A stretch of 64,000 nucleotides of DNA from Plantago major (lineage: Eukaryota > Streptophyta > Magnoliopsida > Lamiales > Plantaginaceae), in NCBI GenBank assembly GCA_026545765.1, contig JAIFAC010000298.1:1-64000 (forward strand), written 5' to 3'. Each line of letters begins with the position of its first letter. The first letter of the stretch is position 1. The notes under the pieces were generated by a model. That model ran no database searches. It saw only the letters and a list, made by a program, of their open reading frames with translations, and was not told the DNA's origin. This document shows positions 1 through 11,515 of this stretch, one piece after another. A program made the position numbers and the translations under genes.

Positions 1-424
1 GATGAATTATGTATGTATATTACTCATGATTCTACAGGCGTGGTGAAAAGCGTTATTGCATTTAATGCAAGTGGGGTCGATTATTTGGTTACTACGCGGT
101 GAAACTATTGTGGATGCATCTCGGTGGTTGAATTCTGGCGTTTCTGGAAGGGTTGAGATTGAGTCTCAGATCAAAGATATCAATCAACACATGTAATTGT
201 GCCCATTAATGTAATTTGTCACAACTCGCCTAAGTATCTTTCAACTTCTCAGAAACCTGTAACTAGTGGACAAAACTGGATTTAGAGATCATTAATTGAT
301 CGTCGATTTACTTGAAATATTTCACAAGAAAATTTTTAACACAAAAGAGATATTTGACTTCTGATAGGAATTGTCTTTTTGATCAAACTATTCTTTTTGT
401 GTTCCCCCTGACTTAGATGTCTCA

Positions 425-640
425 TTGTTTCTGAATACCTGTTTCAGAGATTTTCTAAGTAGCCTTTTCTTCAATGCCTTAGATTTTTGAATACCCGTTT
501 CAAATATCTTTCTAAAGTAGTAACTTTCTGAGTACCCGTTTCACAAAGTACTCTCGTTTTCTTTCTTCATTTCTTTTCAGAAACCTTTATTCCCTTTTTA
601 TTGGTTCAATGAGTTCCCGTCTCAGAGATCAATATTAGCA
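425..640 (-). repeat. short degenerate repeats downstream of CopA pol
   Basis: Four copies of a 15-20 bp unit resembling TGAATACCCGTTTCA (plus-strand view) start near 433, 488, 529 and 610. They lie just beyond the RNase H end. CopD has comparable reiterations (GAGAAGAGGTAT-like) at the same place, 41255-41375. The role is unknown; they may be a post-pol untranslated repeat. Bases 1-425 show nothing I recognise apart from being the start of the post-pol region. Confidence 0.5.
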
Positions 641-654
641 CCTGGGTAGTTCCA

Positions 655-1310
655 CTAGTCCAAGACTATGTCTTAGACTTAGAAATCTACTTTCTTGTAG
701 AGGCTTAGTAAAGATATCAGCAAGTTGGTCTTCTGTGCCAATCTTGAGTATCTCTATATTGCCTTTTTCGACATGTCTCTGATGAAGTGGTGTCTGACAT
801 CAATGTACTTGGTTCTTGCATGACACTTAGGATTTTGAGTAATAGCAATAGCGCTTGTGTTGTCACAGAAAATGGGAGTTTTCTCTTCATTGGTCCGTAG
901 TCTACGAGGTGTTGTTGAATCCACAAAATTTGTGATGCACAACATCCGGTGACAATACTATACGTGGTTGAGGTGGCAATTGAGTTTTGTTTCTTCTTTG
1001 GACCATGATATTAAGCGAGCTCCAAGGAATTGACAAGTTCTTGAACTACTCTTCCTATCAAGCATTGATCCGGCATAGTCGGCATCGAATATCTAACCAC
1101 TCGATCCACTCTCCTTTGGATACCACAATCGACATCTCTTGTACCTTTCACATACCACAATATCTTCAAAGCGGTGTTGTAGTGCGTTTGCATTGGATTT
1201 ATGCGAAACCTTGCACACTCAACTACATATTGGATATCCGATTGCTCATGAGATACAATAGAGACCTAATTAATTTCCTATACTTGTGTTCTTCAACATT
1301 CTTGTAGAAT
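655..1310 (-). pseudogene. CopA RNase H domain remnant
   Basis: Minus-strand frames give scattered copia RNase H blocks: a VDCGIQ-like strand near 1140, the KTPIFCDNTSAIAITQNPK block near 790-880, and the HIDVRHHFIRD block near 760-800. These are the usual C-terminal copia RNase H landmarks and align with CopD 40723-41215. RNase H removes the RNA strand during reverse transcription. At least two frame changes separate the blocks, and the tail corresponding to DIFTKPL is damaged, so I call it a pseudogene. Confidence 0.8.
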
Positions 1311-2290
1311 TATAGGTCATCTTAGTTCAATAAACTCATAGATATCTTAGTGTTCTTGTGAGAAGGCTTTAGATTAAACTTATTGAGCATGTCCTTGGCA
1401 TACTTTGTTTGACTCATGAATATTCCATTGTCGAGTTCCTTGACTTGCAACCCTAGGAAGTAATTCAATTCTCCCATCATGCTCACCTTAAATATACTTT
1501 TCATGAGTTCAACAAAGGCTTCAAAGTTGCTTGTCCTTAGACCAAATATTATGTCATCTACATAAATTTGAACTAAGAGAAGTTTCCTTCATGGTTGAGG
1601 TAAAGAGAGTTTTATCAACTTCTCCCCTTTTGAATCCACTGCCCAGCAATTATTTGGCTAAAGTATCATACCATGCTCTTGAGCTTGTTTTAGTCCATAT
1701 AGTGCTTTCTGAAGCTTATAAACTATTTTTCCTTCGGTGGGAACTTCAAAGCCTGGTGGTTGATCAACATAGACTTCCTCAGAGAGTTCACCATTCATGA
1801 ATGCACTTTTAACATCATTTGGAAAACTTTGAAGTCTTTATGTGCTGTTAATGCTAGAAATAGTATGATTGCATCCAATCTTGCAACTGGTGCATAAGAC
1901 TTATCAAAATCTAGTCCTTAGGTCTGGGTGAATCCCTTGGCGACCAACCTAGTTTTGTTTCTGGTTATTTCACCAGACTCATTCATCTTATTTCTGAAAA
2001 CCCACTTAGTTCCTATAACAGATTTTCCATCAATAATGGGAACGGTTTCGGACTTTGTTTCTTTCAAATTGATCGAATCTTCTTACATTCTTTGAGATCC
2101 GATCTGATCTTGTAATGCATCTTCAATAGTTTTAGGTTCAATATTTGAAATGAAACATCCTGAGAAAATTTGCATTTTCAATAGCTCTCCTAGTTTTGAC
2201 ACCTTGGTCTAGAGGACCTATCACATCCTTAGTAGGATGGTTTCTTATCCATTTCATGATAGCTCTAGAATTAGTAGGATCAAGATCAAT
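1311..2290 (-). pseudogene. CopA reverse transcriptase remnant
   Basis: Entering from 2290, the frames begin with a MKWIRNHPTKDVIGPL-type block that in CopC, CopD and CopE also opens the RT segment. Next come a GTKWVFRNKMNES-like stretch, a VEQPPGFE block near 1750, and the catalytic YVDD box with both aspartates intact at 1553-1564. The KYAKDMLNKFNLKPS block sits near 1330-1440. Several frameshifts and stops interrupt it. The order and spacing match the nearly open CopD RT at 39994-40722. Confidence 0.88.
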
Positions 2291-2589
2291 GTTGTTGTTA
2301 TCTAAGTCTTCAAGACCTTGATGGGATACTTATTGATGTCGTTGAAGTTAGGCACATTAATGGTACCTTAGTTTTCTGACACTTGTTCAGTGTCTGGGGT
2401 ATCTGAGTTAGGTCTTTCTGTGACCCTTTGCATAGAAACCTCTATATGATGAACACTTTTTGAGATATGATCCATTTCAGGGCTTCTCAGAGGAAATTCT
2501 TCATCATGTCTTAGAATCATCTTGTTGTTACTTGGCAGAGGTTGCCTTTCATCATCAGACTCATCCTATAAGTCTATGATATAATTGTT

Positions 2590-3560
2590 TTCTTTGAGGA
2601 TTCTTGTTAGGAATCTTGATCAAAAGTTCTTTGAACCTTTACGAGTTCATCATTTATGGGTGCTTTCTTATTTCCTTCATAGAATACTACATGAACAGAT
2701 TCTTCAATCTTTTGTGTCCTTTTGTTGTATATTCTATACGCTTTGCTATTCAAAGAGTAGCCATGAAATACACCTTCATACGCCTTTGGTTGAAATGTTC
2801 TTCAATATTCTTTACCGTTGTTGAACAAAACATTTACAACGAACACTCTTAGATGTTTGATATTTGGGGGTTCACCACCAAAGCTCATAGGGGTTTTGTC
2901 ATGGTGTTTGTTTATCAACATCTATTACGAGTGTAGCAAGCCGTGTTAATGACTTCAACCCGATAGATTTCACTTATTTCGGTGTCGTGAAGCATTGTTC
3001 TTGCCGCTTCTTCGAGTTCTATTCTTTCTTTCGAACACCATTTTGTTGTGGTGTCCTTCTTGAGAAAGTTGGTGTTGTATACCTTTGCGGTAAAAAATTC
3101 CTTTATGTCTTTGGTTTACAAACTCGGTACCATGGTTTGATACGATCCACGGATACCTTGTCAATTCTCTCGACTTCTAACTTGTTTAGCGGACTTGGTA
3201 TCTCGACCTTGCGTCGGTTGTGTTTTGGAAAAACTGACCCGAGTAAATTTTGAATAGTCATCTACAACAACTAGATACTTCATTCTGCATAACATCACGG
3301 AGGACTCAAAGAGATCCATGTGCAACAATTGCGATGTCCTACCTCTTGGAGTGTCTAGTTTTAGACTTGAAAGAGGTTTTGGTTTGTTTCCCCGATTGAT
3401 ATGCTGAGCATAGACCTTCTTTTCTATATGTCATTTGGGTAATCCAATCACGGATCTTTCTTAGCTAACTTATTAGTGTTGAAGTTCAAGTGGCTCATTC
3501 TTTTATGCCATAGCCAATTCTCTTTAGTGGCGGATTGACTTACCATGAGGCATTCTTGGT
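2590..3560 (-). pseudogene. CopA integrase remnant with GAG-pre-integrase
   Basis: The zinc-binding pre-integrase block (WHKRMSHLNF-like) reads near 3470-3510. The core follows: HMDLFES near 3310, NHGTEFVN (second catalytic Asp replaced) near 3120, and a GIQHQLS...ERKNRT block near 2990-3090 that holds the catalytic Glu. The C-terminal part ends near 2590. The homologous CopD segment is 38290-39260. Frames change several times, so it cannot make an active integrase as written. Confidence 0.85.
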
Positions 3561-3699
3561 TGTGATTCGATGAGCAACATAGAGACTTCTTTCCTTTAAC
3601 AACCAAGACTACCGCCTTGATTCATTGTCAAGCAATTTACATAGTTTTGCCTTGATCATTATTGAGTACCCTTTCTCATCAATTGACTCATGCTTAGGA

Positions 3700-6355
3700 G
3701 ATTATATTTCAATCCCTCTACATGTAGTACTTGATTGTAAGAGCTCCAAGCTTGGATCGCTAAAACCTATGGTTGGATTTTCATCTCCTCCACAAATCTA
3801 ATAATTGGCCCTTCATCACATTCTCATAGTTAACGGTTGCTTTGTCTCTGTCATGTGCTTCCCATCCACTTTCAAAATGCCACTTCCGGTTCTTCCTCTG
3901 AGTGTTCTGCACAAAACAGGAAACATGGAGTTAGGCTCTCATTCCAACATTGGAACCTTCTGAACTAAAGAATCTCCCTGTAGGAATCCATTTCTTAATG
4001 AACTTCCTTGGGGCATTCTTTTGTCTTACTGGAACATAAGGAGGAATTTTAGGTAAATGACTAGTGTCACCATCATTTAAAACTATTTTCCTTCTTGGGT
4101 GTTCGTTGGTGCTCCTTTTGGTGCTTTGAGATACCTATCGAGTTCTTGAGTCGACTTTTAATGAACTCGGCTTTCCTTCTCGATTCCTTGGCATACGGCA
4201 TTCGAGTGGTCGTGCTTTGTTCTTTCTTCCACCGGCGATTTCTTTGTGCAACCCTGGCATCCATCCATCGTTCTTGCTCTTGTTTATATTGCAGAGCAAG
4301 TATCTTACCGATGACTTTGTGATACCATTTTGAGCACCTTTTGCTTTACGAGATATTTTACGGCGACTTCACTAGTCTCTGGATCATTATTTCTTCCAAA
4401 AAATGGTACATTGGAAAAATAGCCAGCTCCTGCAAATTTTCCTTTCCTAGAGCATAGCACTGTTTTCCTTTCCAAAAAATTTTCCTTTCAAAAAAATGGT
4501 ACACCTTTTAGTGCATAGTTTCTTTTCAGAAACCTTTTCCACAGTTTTCTTGGGAACTTGTTTTTCCCTCAAAGGTATAGTATAGCGACTTTACCTTTGT
4601 CAACAACCTTACCTTTCTGACCACCAACAAACGTCATCCTTTCATCACTCTATTTTAGAGGAGTAGAATTGCTTGTTTGTGTGTCAAGCCCACGTCCTCC
4701 CTTTTCTGAAGGATCTCTTAGGTAAGAGTGTACTTCAGTGAGAGTGTCACTTGCTTTGGCATAGGATTGGAAAGATAATTCTTTCTTCTTTAGTTCCTCA
4801 TTCTCAGAAAGAAGGTTTTCACACTTCTTCTGGAGCAACTCCAACCTAAGAATGCAACTTTCTGGTCTCATCTATCTGAGCCTTTAGGAATGCATTTTCT
4901 GCATCCTTGGTGTCAAAGTCGTCGTAAATGTGAACACTCGCTTTCCAGAGACTCTTTTTCTGTTTCATGAATTTTGGCTCTAGATCGAGCAACCAAGAAT
5001 TCTCTTTCATAAAGATCCAACTCCCTTCTGAGATGTTCAAGATCCTTGATTCCATCCTCATCACTATCATAATTAATGAATCGTGAAATGTTGGTTACCT
5101 CATCATCAGCCATAAGACATGGCTCGAGGTTAGAGTAATCTGGGTAGATTTCCTCAGCAACTCCACACATTTCATTCGTCTTTTGACCGAAGTCAAATAC
5201 TTCGTGAGTGTAGGCACATAATTCTGGTGATGGTAGATTCGACTCATCAGAATCGTCATCGTCAGAGTCTGAATCAAGATCAAGTGCATCCAGTTGGATT
5301 TCGATCTTCTTTCTTTCTTCAGAAAGCATAGCTCTCTGGTTTCTCTTGAAGTTTCTCCTATCCTTTTTGTCACCTGTCTTGAGCTTGTTCAGAACAGGAC
5401 AGTCCCATTTGAAGTGACCACGTTTCTGACAATAGAAACATATATCGTTTCCGATTTCTGTAACCTCAGTACTTGATGCTTTTTGACCAGGTTTATTCAG
5501 AGAGTTGGTCAATTGCATATTCTTGTACTTGTGATAGTTAGGGCCTAGATGCTTTTTCAGCTTCTTCGTCAGTGGATTCTTTGGTAATCTTCTTTTCAGA
5601 AGTACCTTGTGTTACTAGAGCAACATTGTGAGCTTGTTGATTAGCTAATTGTTCTCTCTAAGAGGTTTCATAGTTGACAGTGGCTAGATGTGAGAATAAT
5701 TCCGTTGGAGTGATGTTTGGCATTCCTTGGTTGAAATAAAAGTACTTAGTATGTTTACAGTTGTGATTTAAGATTCTTACGATAGTCTTCACCTTTTCGA
5801 CGTTAGAATATCATTCAGTTTCACCAAGTGCAGCCATTTCACTTATCAACGTTGTAAACCGAAAATGAAGTTGTTCAAGGATTTCTGAAAGCCCTTGTTT
5901 GAAATTCTGGAATTTTAATTTCAGAACTTCGAACTTATTTTCCTGGTTTTATGAGATCCGGCACAAATTTGTTCAACTAGTTGCCAGGCCTCTTTCGCCA
6001 TTTTGCACACCATAGTTTGCCTTTGTATGTAGTGCAGGTAGAGCGAATAATGATGTTTGAGCTTGACCATCGGTCTTTTCTCCTGAAATCTTAGGCGTCC
6101 GAGATATCTGAGTTTTTCTTCTAAAGCTATCTGACCAGTAGCTCTCCCATTTGTAGAAGTTTTTGAAGTGGAGGTTCTTCTGGCAGAGTCTTCATCTCTT
6201 CCATCAGAGACATCAGTGACTATCTTTGCTTGCTGAATGACTATAGGACCATTCTTTATAACCCGATCATTTCATCGATGGCTTCTGGATAGAGCATCAT
6301 ATAGTTCCTCCATTTTCGTAGTTCTGTATTGAGGCTGGGCGTCGCCTAAAGACAT
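3700..6355 (-). pseudogene. CopA gag and protease remnant
   Basis: The start ATG lies at 6355 and opens MSLGDAQPQY; CopE begins with the same MSL.DA phrase at 55347. A 201-codon open block at 4913-5518 contains a perfect CCHC knuckle, CFYCQKRGHFKWDC (5399-5440), followed by an acidic Ser/Asp-rich stretch and then coiled-coil-like Glu/Lys sequence. A conserved basic block (QEQERWMDARVAQ-like) near 4250 precedes the protease. The protease motif near 3850-3890 reads FESG where CopD has FDSG, so the catalytic Asp is replaced. Gag packages RNA; the protease cleaves the polyprotein. Confidence 0.85.
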
Positions 6356-6452
6356 CCTGCAAAGAACACTTAACAAATGATCAAGTGCAGGTTAAGCGAA
6401 AAGTGAGCACTTATCTAGGATCTAGGTTCTCACGAAGGCTTGGGAATCTCCT

Positions 6453-6464
6453 GCTCTTATACCA
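6453..6464 (-). promoter_or_regulatory. CopA primer binding site
   Basis: Two bases inside the LTR end, the minus strand reads TGGTATAAGAGC. This differs by one base from the initiator-Met tRNA complement TGGTATCAGAGC that is standard for plant copia elements. Minus-strand DNA synthesis would start here. Confidence 0.85.
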
Positions 6465-6466
6465 CT

Positions 6467-7935
6467 TGTTGGTCCAGATAACGGCAAAGTAAAAGACTAG
6501 AGGGGGGTGGGGGGGTTGAATAGTCTTTTACAACTTTTGTCGATAAAACAGTTTCTCAGAAAGTTGGGTTACTTTCTAATACTTATAATCAGAATAGCGA
6601 AAGTCTTTCTGATAAGTGCATGTGTTCAGCGAGCTAGTAAAGTGTGTAAATTACTTTGCGAGTAAGTAAAGGCAGAAAGTAAGTACAGAAAGTAAAATAA
6701 CAAAGTAGCTTTATAGTGCGAAGAAAAAATAACGGTAGCTTTATATTGGTATATGAAGGTGGCGTAATCCTTGACTAATCCACTTGGCCTTTCTCGGACC
6801 TATAATCCACTAAGGCGGATAATTGAGTTCACCTTACAAATATCTTCTCTCGATTCCTAAATAGACTAGGTTCCCAAACAAGTGTAACCCCAGTTCTTCC
6901 CGACTTTTCCGGCCAGTACTTCCTCTACTCATAACCTTTAACCTTGGAGTTATTCCTTAGTTTCCCAAACTAAGTACTTCCTCTACTCCACGCCTTTTTT
7001 TGGTGTTGGTTAAGAAGAGTTCATCAGATTGATAGATTAATAACTTCCACAATTATGTAATACTACCTTATAGATCAAGAGTCACTTAACACACTTGGGC
7101 GGTGTGTGGTGATATATTCTTTTCGACCAATCAATGTTCTTTGTTGAAGTATGAATCTCATGGCAAGTCATAGCATTGCTTCAATTCAACTCCTTCTATG
7201 ATCTGACTTGTTAAGAATCGGGACACTTAGAACTTTTGTGCTACTTAGAATCAAGAGCTTGGTCGCACCTGTAAAGCTAGATAGTAAGTAGGCAGAAGGC
7301 TTGTATGCTTGAGTGTAGGATATGAAATTCAGTCGTTCAAGTGTGTGTTCAATCATTCTAAGTGGTGATATTTATAGTTGAAAATCAAGCCGTTTGAATT
7401 ACTATCCGTTAGGCTATTGAGATTGAACTATAAACAATCCGTTGATAATCTTCTTGAACTTTTATCTCATTGTTCAAAGATAAAGCTTTTGCTCGTGAGT
7501 TACGCAATGACATTAAATGCCTTGTACCATCTTTTGTCTGTTGTGCCAGGAACTATACCTTATTGTCTAAAAATTTGTGCTGCGTTGCTATCGAAACTCG
7601 AGCCTTTTAGAAACTAAGGAAAACATTGTTTCTTCTAGAAACATAGTTTTCACTAAGTTATCTTTTGCATTATGGTTTCTGAGGCACAATTCCTTAGTCT
7701 TCATATCTTCAGATAGTTCAGCTCTTTCTACTGGATGCCTTCTTCTTGGTCTTCTTCAAAAATATAAAATTACATTCAGAGACCTAACATCCTATACATG
7801 ATTTACTAGACTAATAATACTAAGTATACTTTCTCTTTTACAATGTTCAAGTGAACCAAGAGTACTAGATACCTTTCTGAATAAAGGTAAGTCATTATAG
7901 TGTACTGATCAAAACTAAACTGATATTTCCTAATA
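6467..7935 (-). repeat. CopA 5' LTR
   Basis: On the minus strand it starts TATTAGGAAATATC (usual TG changed to TA) and ends GGACCAACA, next to the primer site. It aligns over its length with the CopD LTRs (33640, 47923) and the CopE LTR (53606), sharing the blocks GTACTCTTGGTTCACTT and GGATGTTAGGTCT. A long G/C homopolymer region near 6502-6520 matches the variable poly-C tract just upstream of the LTR end in the other copies. At 1469 bp it is shorter than its relatives. Confidence 0.88.
7368..7377 (-). promoter_or_regulatory. CopA LTR TATA box
   Basis: On the minus strand, CTATAAATAT lies at the position equivalent to the conserved TATA boxes of the CopD (34416, 48697) and CopE (54278) LTRs. 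It would set the element transcript start. Confidence 0.6.
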
Positions 7936-8532
7936 GACTTCAAAGTATTGCATATGATAAACATAGACATGTTGATAATCGCATGCAGGCTCATACAATT
8001 CGATAAACAATAACAAACACAAATCGAAGAGATAAACAATAGAGAATTATCAAATATTACGAGAATTGATGTGATCCTTCCAATGATGAAAACCAAGCTC
8101 GATAATGTCTCAATGTCAAAGTATGAATATTGGAGCTTTCTAAGAACTAGGTTAAAAGAGAGTATAAAAGAAAGAAATCAAAATCTAAACTAATAAGGAA
8201 AACAAAAGCGGCTGGAGATCATGGCGAAATCTTCTTATCCCAGAACATATCTTTCACTTAATCTAGCATGTGAATCAATTTCCTACGCATGGCGAAACCT
8301 CTACAACTCAAATCTCGACTTAAGAAATATCGCCCATGGAAAGAATCCCTCACCGCGGTGAGCCATGCTAAGAAGCTTTTTCCCGTTTTAGCTTAAAATC
8401 ATTAATTCTTACAAAAGGAAGGCAAAACACCAACGCGTAAAATTGTACAAAAACCACTATAAAACATCATAACAAAGACTAACAAAGACCACTAAAAAGG
8501 ACTACATGAGACTCTAAATTATTGTCTCATCA
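7936..8532 (-). repeat. LtrY: TGATGAG-type LTR fragment
   Basis: On the minus strand this starts TGATGAGAC and shortly afterwards has the inverted partner GTCTCAT (8506-8512 and 8524-8530), a terminal hairpin also seen in LtrX (53031-53055). It is AT-rich and non-coding, with one GC-rich perfect palindrome at 8349-8362. CopA abuts it at 7935/7936, so CopA probably inserted into it. Its 3' end and internal region are not visible. The family is unknown; a non-autonomous or gypsy-type LTR is likely. Confidence 0.5.
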
Positions 8533-9010
8533 GTGGCAAACACTCCACTCCGACCTATTCGTTGATGAGAAGAGAAGATGTATCGGAGCGGTCAGAGACC
8601 TTGATTCGGAGACACAGGTTGAGCGTCTCAGAATTTTTCGAAAAAAATCTTTGCTTGGACGGGGTGGCTCGGATCGGTTGTTTTTCGATTATTATGCCTT
8701 GCTCTTGATGGTATAGTCCTTGTCTCGGATTTAACTGTCCGGGTCTTTTTTTCTTGAAACATGTATTAATGTAAGAAGAATCTATTGATTTCGATAATTT
8801 AGTGTCTTTGAAAGCTATGACGACGGTTCGGAGAGGTAAGTATGAGGAGTAGAGTCGGATCTGAGAGAGATGTAACTGAAAAAGTGAAGTTGTATTGATT
8901 TGACGTAAAAGCAAGTACAACTGGTGGGCTTCAAATGGCGAAAACATGCAAAAGTAAGCAAGCGGCGTAGTCTTTGAAATGTAGTCCTAAGCATAAAACT
9001 TTTGAAGGTT
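8533..9010 (-). other. GypA 3' region without recognisable gene
   Basis: This is the stretch between the integrase end (about 9010) and LtrY. Short frames occur on both strands, but none resembles a known family. I could not match it to the GypA 5' LTR, so it may be 3' untranslated sequence of GypA or part of the element that carries LtrY. Confidence 0.4.
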
Positions 9011-10089
9011 CTTGGCATTCCTAGTTCTCTTCAGGACTCTACCCTGATCATCCTCCAACTCGTAGCTCCCATTGACCCTTGATCCAATGATCTTGTAAGG
9101 TCCTTCCCATTTAGTCTTAAGTTATCCCACCTTACTGAGAATGTCTGCGCTCCTGAGAACCAAATCGCCAACTTGTAGATCTTTGGTATGGACATTCTTG
9201 TTATAGGCTCGAGCAATTGTCGCTTGGTAGCGATGGATGTTAGCTAGTGCGGTGCACCTATTGTCCTCAGTAGCTCCAAGTCATAGATCCTTGCCACTTC
9301 ATTCTCAATAGGTTGGTATTCCTGGATTCTTTGGGTCTCCACTACAATGTCTAAAGGGATGACTGCCTTAGTGCCATAGACTAGCGCAAATGGTGTGTCT
9401 TGAGTGGCAGTTCTGGCTGTATTGTTGTGTGTCCAAAGTACCCCATCCAAGTCATCTGCCAACTTCCTTGAGAAGTCCTTAGCCTCTTTTCTAGGATCAT
9501 AACAATTGTCTTGTTTGTTTATTTAGCTTGACCATTAGCTTGAGGGTGGCCAACTGATGTGCATCGTTGCTCTATTTTGAAAGATTTACACCATTCCTTA
9601 CATTTAGCTTGGAAAGCGAGCTCGTTATGCGAGATAATGACTCTAAGAAAAGCGGCAAATGATATTTTTCCAAATGAAGGTTCGACCCGCTTTCGGTGAT
9701 ACTAGATACCGCCTCAACCCATTTATTAAAGTACTCCTGACAACAATGAGAAACTTCTTTTGGTGAGTACCATGAAGCGGACAAACTTTGTCTTTTCCCC
9801 ACTTTGGTCGAATAGGCTATGATTGGCGGAATCATAGGGTTAGTAGAAATGACGAGGATGTTGGCATAGTATTGGCAATCATCACATGCTCGAGCAAAGT
9901 TTGCTACATCCTTATCAATTGTTGGCGATGGTAGCCTTGTCTTATGACCTTTTGAGCCAAAGTTCGACCTCTGGTGACTCCACAACTTCCACTATGAATC
10001 TCTTCCAAAACAATTCTAGCTTCTTGAAGTCTAAGGCATCTCGGATGAGTACCACTAAAGGACTTCTTGTAAGGTCCTCCCGAGGATAA
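9011..10089 (-). pseudogene. GypA integrase remnant
   Basis: The minus strand gives an ACDDCQYYAN block near 9870-9900 (HHCC zinc finger). It is followed by EYFNKWVEA near 9710-9736, where the first catalytic Asp is usually found, and then the C-terminal blocks GVLWTHNNTARTATQDTPF and PLDIVVETQRI (9244-9462). The C-terminal domain runs LAIWFSGAQTF...SLDQGSMGATSWRM to about 9010. The frame shifts several times and the second Asp region is unreadable. Integrase would join element DNA to the chromosome. Confidence 0.85.
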
Positions 10090-10620
10090 AGATTGACATA
10101 GGACTCTTTTGCTTCTTTAAGATCGTGGCAGATCATCACGAAGGTAATTGAAGATGTCCGTCATCAAGCTTCGTTCGATTAAGAGGAGAACTTGTAAGCT
10201 GGACTCATTAGTGAGGAAGTTCTAAGAGTCGATAGAATGATGCTTCTTGTGTCGAGTGCTCCGAAGGTGAGGCGTGCTTGAAGTCCATCGACTTTCTCAT
10301 TCCACTCTCTATCAAACCTTTCGGTGTAAACTCTTGAAGTGTTCCACTTCTTTCTTGAGAAAGTCCGGTGCTTTATCAAGTTTGGTCCTTTGGCAAAAGA
10401 CCCGACCGAGATTGACGAGTTGTGAGTCGATTAAGCTTTGATTCTTTTCACTTGGGTGATTTTGCCATGTTGAGTCCGGTGAAGCGCTTCATACTCAGCT
10501 TCATTGTTGGTCACTTTGAAGTCAAGTGTGATAAGCGTAGTCAACTCGGCGCCTTCAAGACTCTTAAGGTGAATTCAATCCCTCCTTGCCTACGGTGAAG
10601 ATCCATCCACTTATAGTGTC
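10090..10620 (-). pseudogene. GypA second (archaeal-type) RNase H remnant
   Basis: Frames near 10440-10560 read TTLITLDFKV and NNEAEYEAL, the entry of the additional RNase H of plant Tat elements. The same domain in GypB (33124-33634) is better preserved. Downstream (10090-10440) only short broken frames remain. It lies between the canonical RNase H and the integrase, as expected. A linker of about 350 bp (10620-10980) on the RNase H side has no recognisable motif. Confidence 0.65.
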
Positions 10621-10979
10621 CAAGTGTCTTTGCCTTGTTTCTTAGTTTGAGTGAGAACCATAGTTTCTGCCCTATCTCACCATTCTGTTCTTTAGGGATA
10701 TCTTCTTGCTTCTGATGGAGCATGCAAGTGTAAGAGTGTCTGGCACTTCATCCAAGAGAAACATGTGCCTTACTCTTAGAGAGTCACTCATAGGCTCTTG
10801 GTGATATCCTACGAATTGGGCGTCCTCACAGACTTCCCATTCTATTTCTTTCTCAACGCCTCTCACTTGTTCGGAGGGCGCTGCCTCTTGTGTTACCATT
10901 AGGCACTCGACATTTTCAGTTGATCAGCGGTTCTTTCATCATCCTTCTCAGGGTAATCAACCAAGAAATCGGCTAAGAT

Positions 10980-11515
10980 CTGAGCTTTCTTTGCTGACAG
11001 AGCTTGATATCCAATATCATACTCACTCAGTTCAATCGCCCATTTTGATAAGCGTCCAAATTGATCTGGCTTCCCTAAGACTCATTTCAGGGGGTTCACT
11101 AGTGAGAACCACAATCATATGTGACTTGAAGTACGGCTTCAGTCTCCGGGCGGTGTAAACTAGCGCATAAGCTAGCTTTTCAATGTGGACATATCTAGTT
11201 TGACTCGAGAGAGACTTGCTCAAGTAGTAGACAAGCATGTGGTCAATGGCTTGGATCCTGACCAAAACAGAACCATAGCCTCATTTGTGACAGCCATATA
11301 GAGAGGCTCTCCTTCCACTGGTTTAGACAAGAGTGGAGGTGAGAGGAGGTAGTTCTTTTGGCTGTCAAAGGCTTCTTCACATTCTTTGGTCGATTCAAAC
11401 TTATCTCCTTACCTCAGTATCTTAAAGAAAGGTAGGTTCTTTTCTGCTGATCTAGAGATGAAGCGGCTTAGGGACATCACTCGTCTATGAAATTTGTTGA
11501 ACCTCATTGATGGTC
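10980..11515 (-). pseudogene. GypA RT-connected RNase H remnant
   Basis: Minus-strand frames show LTSPPLLSKPVEGEPLYMAV-like sequence near 11280-11340 and ARRLKPYFKSHMIVVLTSEP near 11090-11150, both landmarks of the gypsy RNase H that follows RT. A KMGDW/IEYDIGYQ-like piece follows near 11000-11040. Frameshifts near 11270 and 11040 break it. Its counterpart in GypB is at 49990-50296. Confidence 0.8.

Larger units (their letters stand above)
1..7935 (-). mobile_element. CopA: Ty1/copia (Sirevirus-like) element, 3' part outside window
   Basis: Read on the minus strand from 7935, the order is LTR, primer site, gag with CCHC knuckle, protease, integrase, RT and RNase H, the Ty1/copia order with integrase before RT. 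The element continues past base 1, so the 3' LTR and most of any post-pol region are not visible. LTR and protein blocks align with CopD (33640-49633) and CopE (53606-64000), so all three belong to one family. The RT phrases and long LTR suggest the Sirevirus (SIRE/Maximus) lineage; that is inference. Frames are broken roughly every 100-300 bp, so it is not autonomous as written. Confidence 0.9.

Noticed and set aside
8555..8947. 130-codon minus-strand frame left of GypA integrase
   Set aside because: Composition is that of random AT-rich sequence; no match to gypsy, copia or host families that I recognise, and it crosses an inferred element boundary region.
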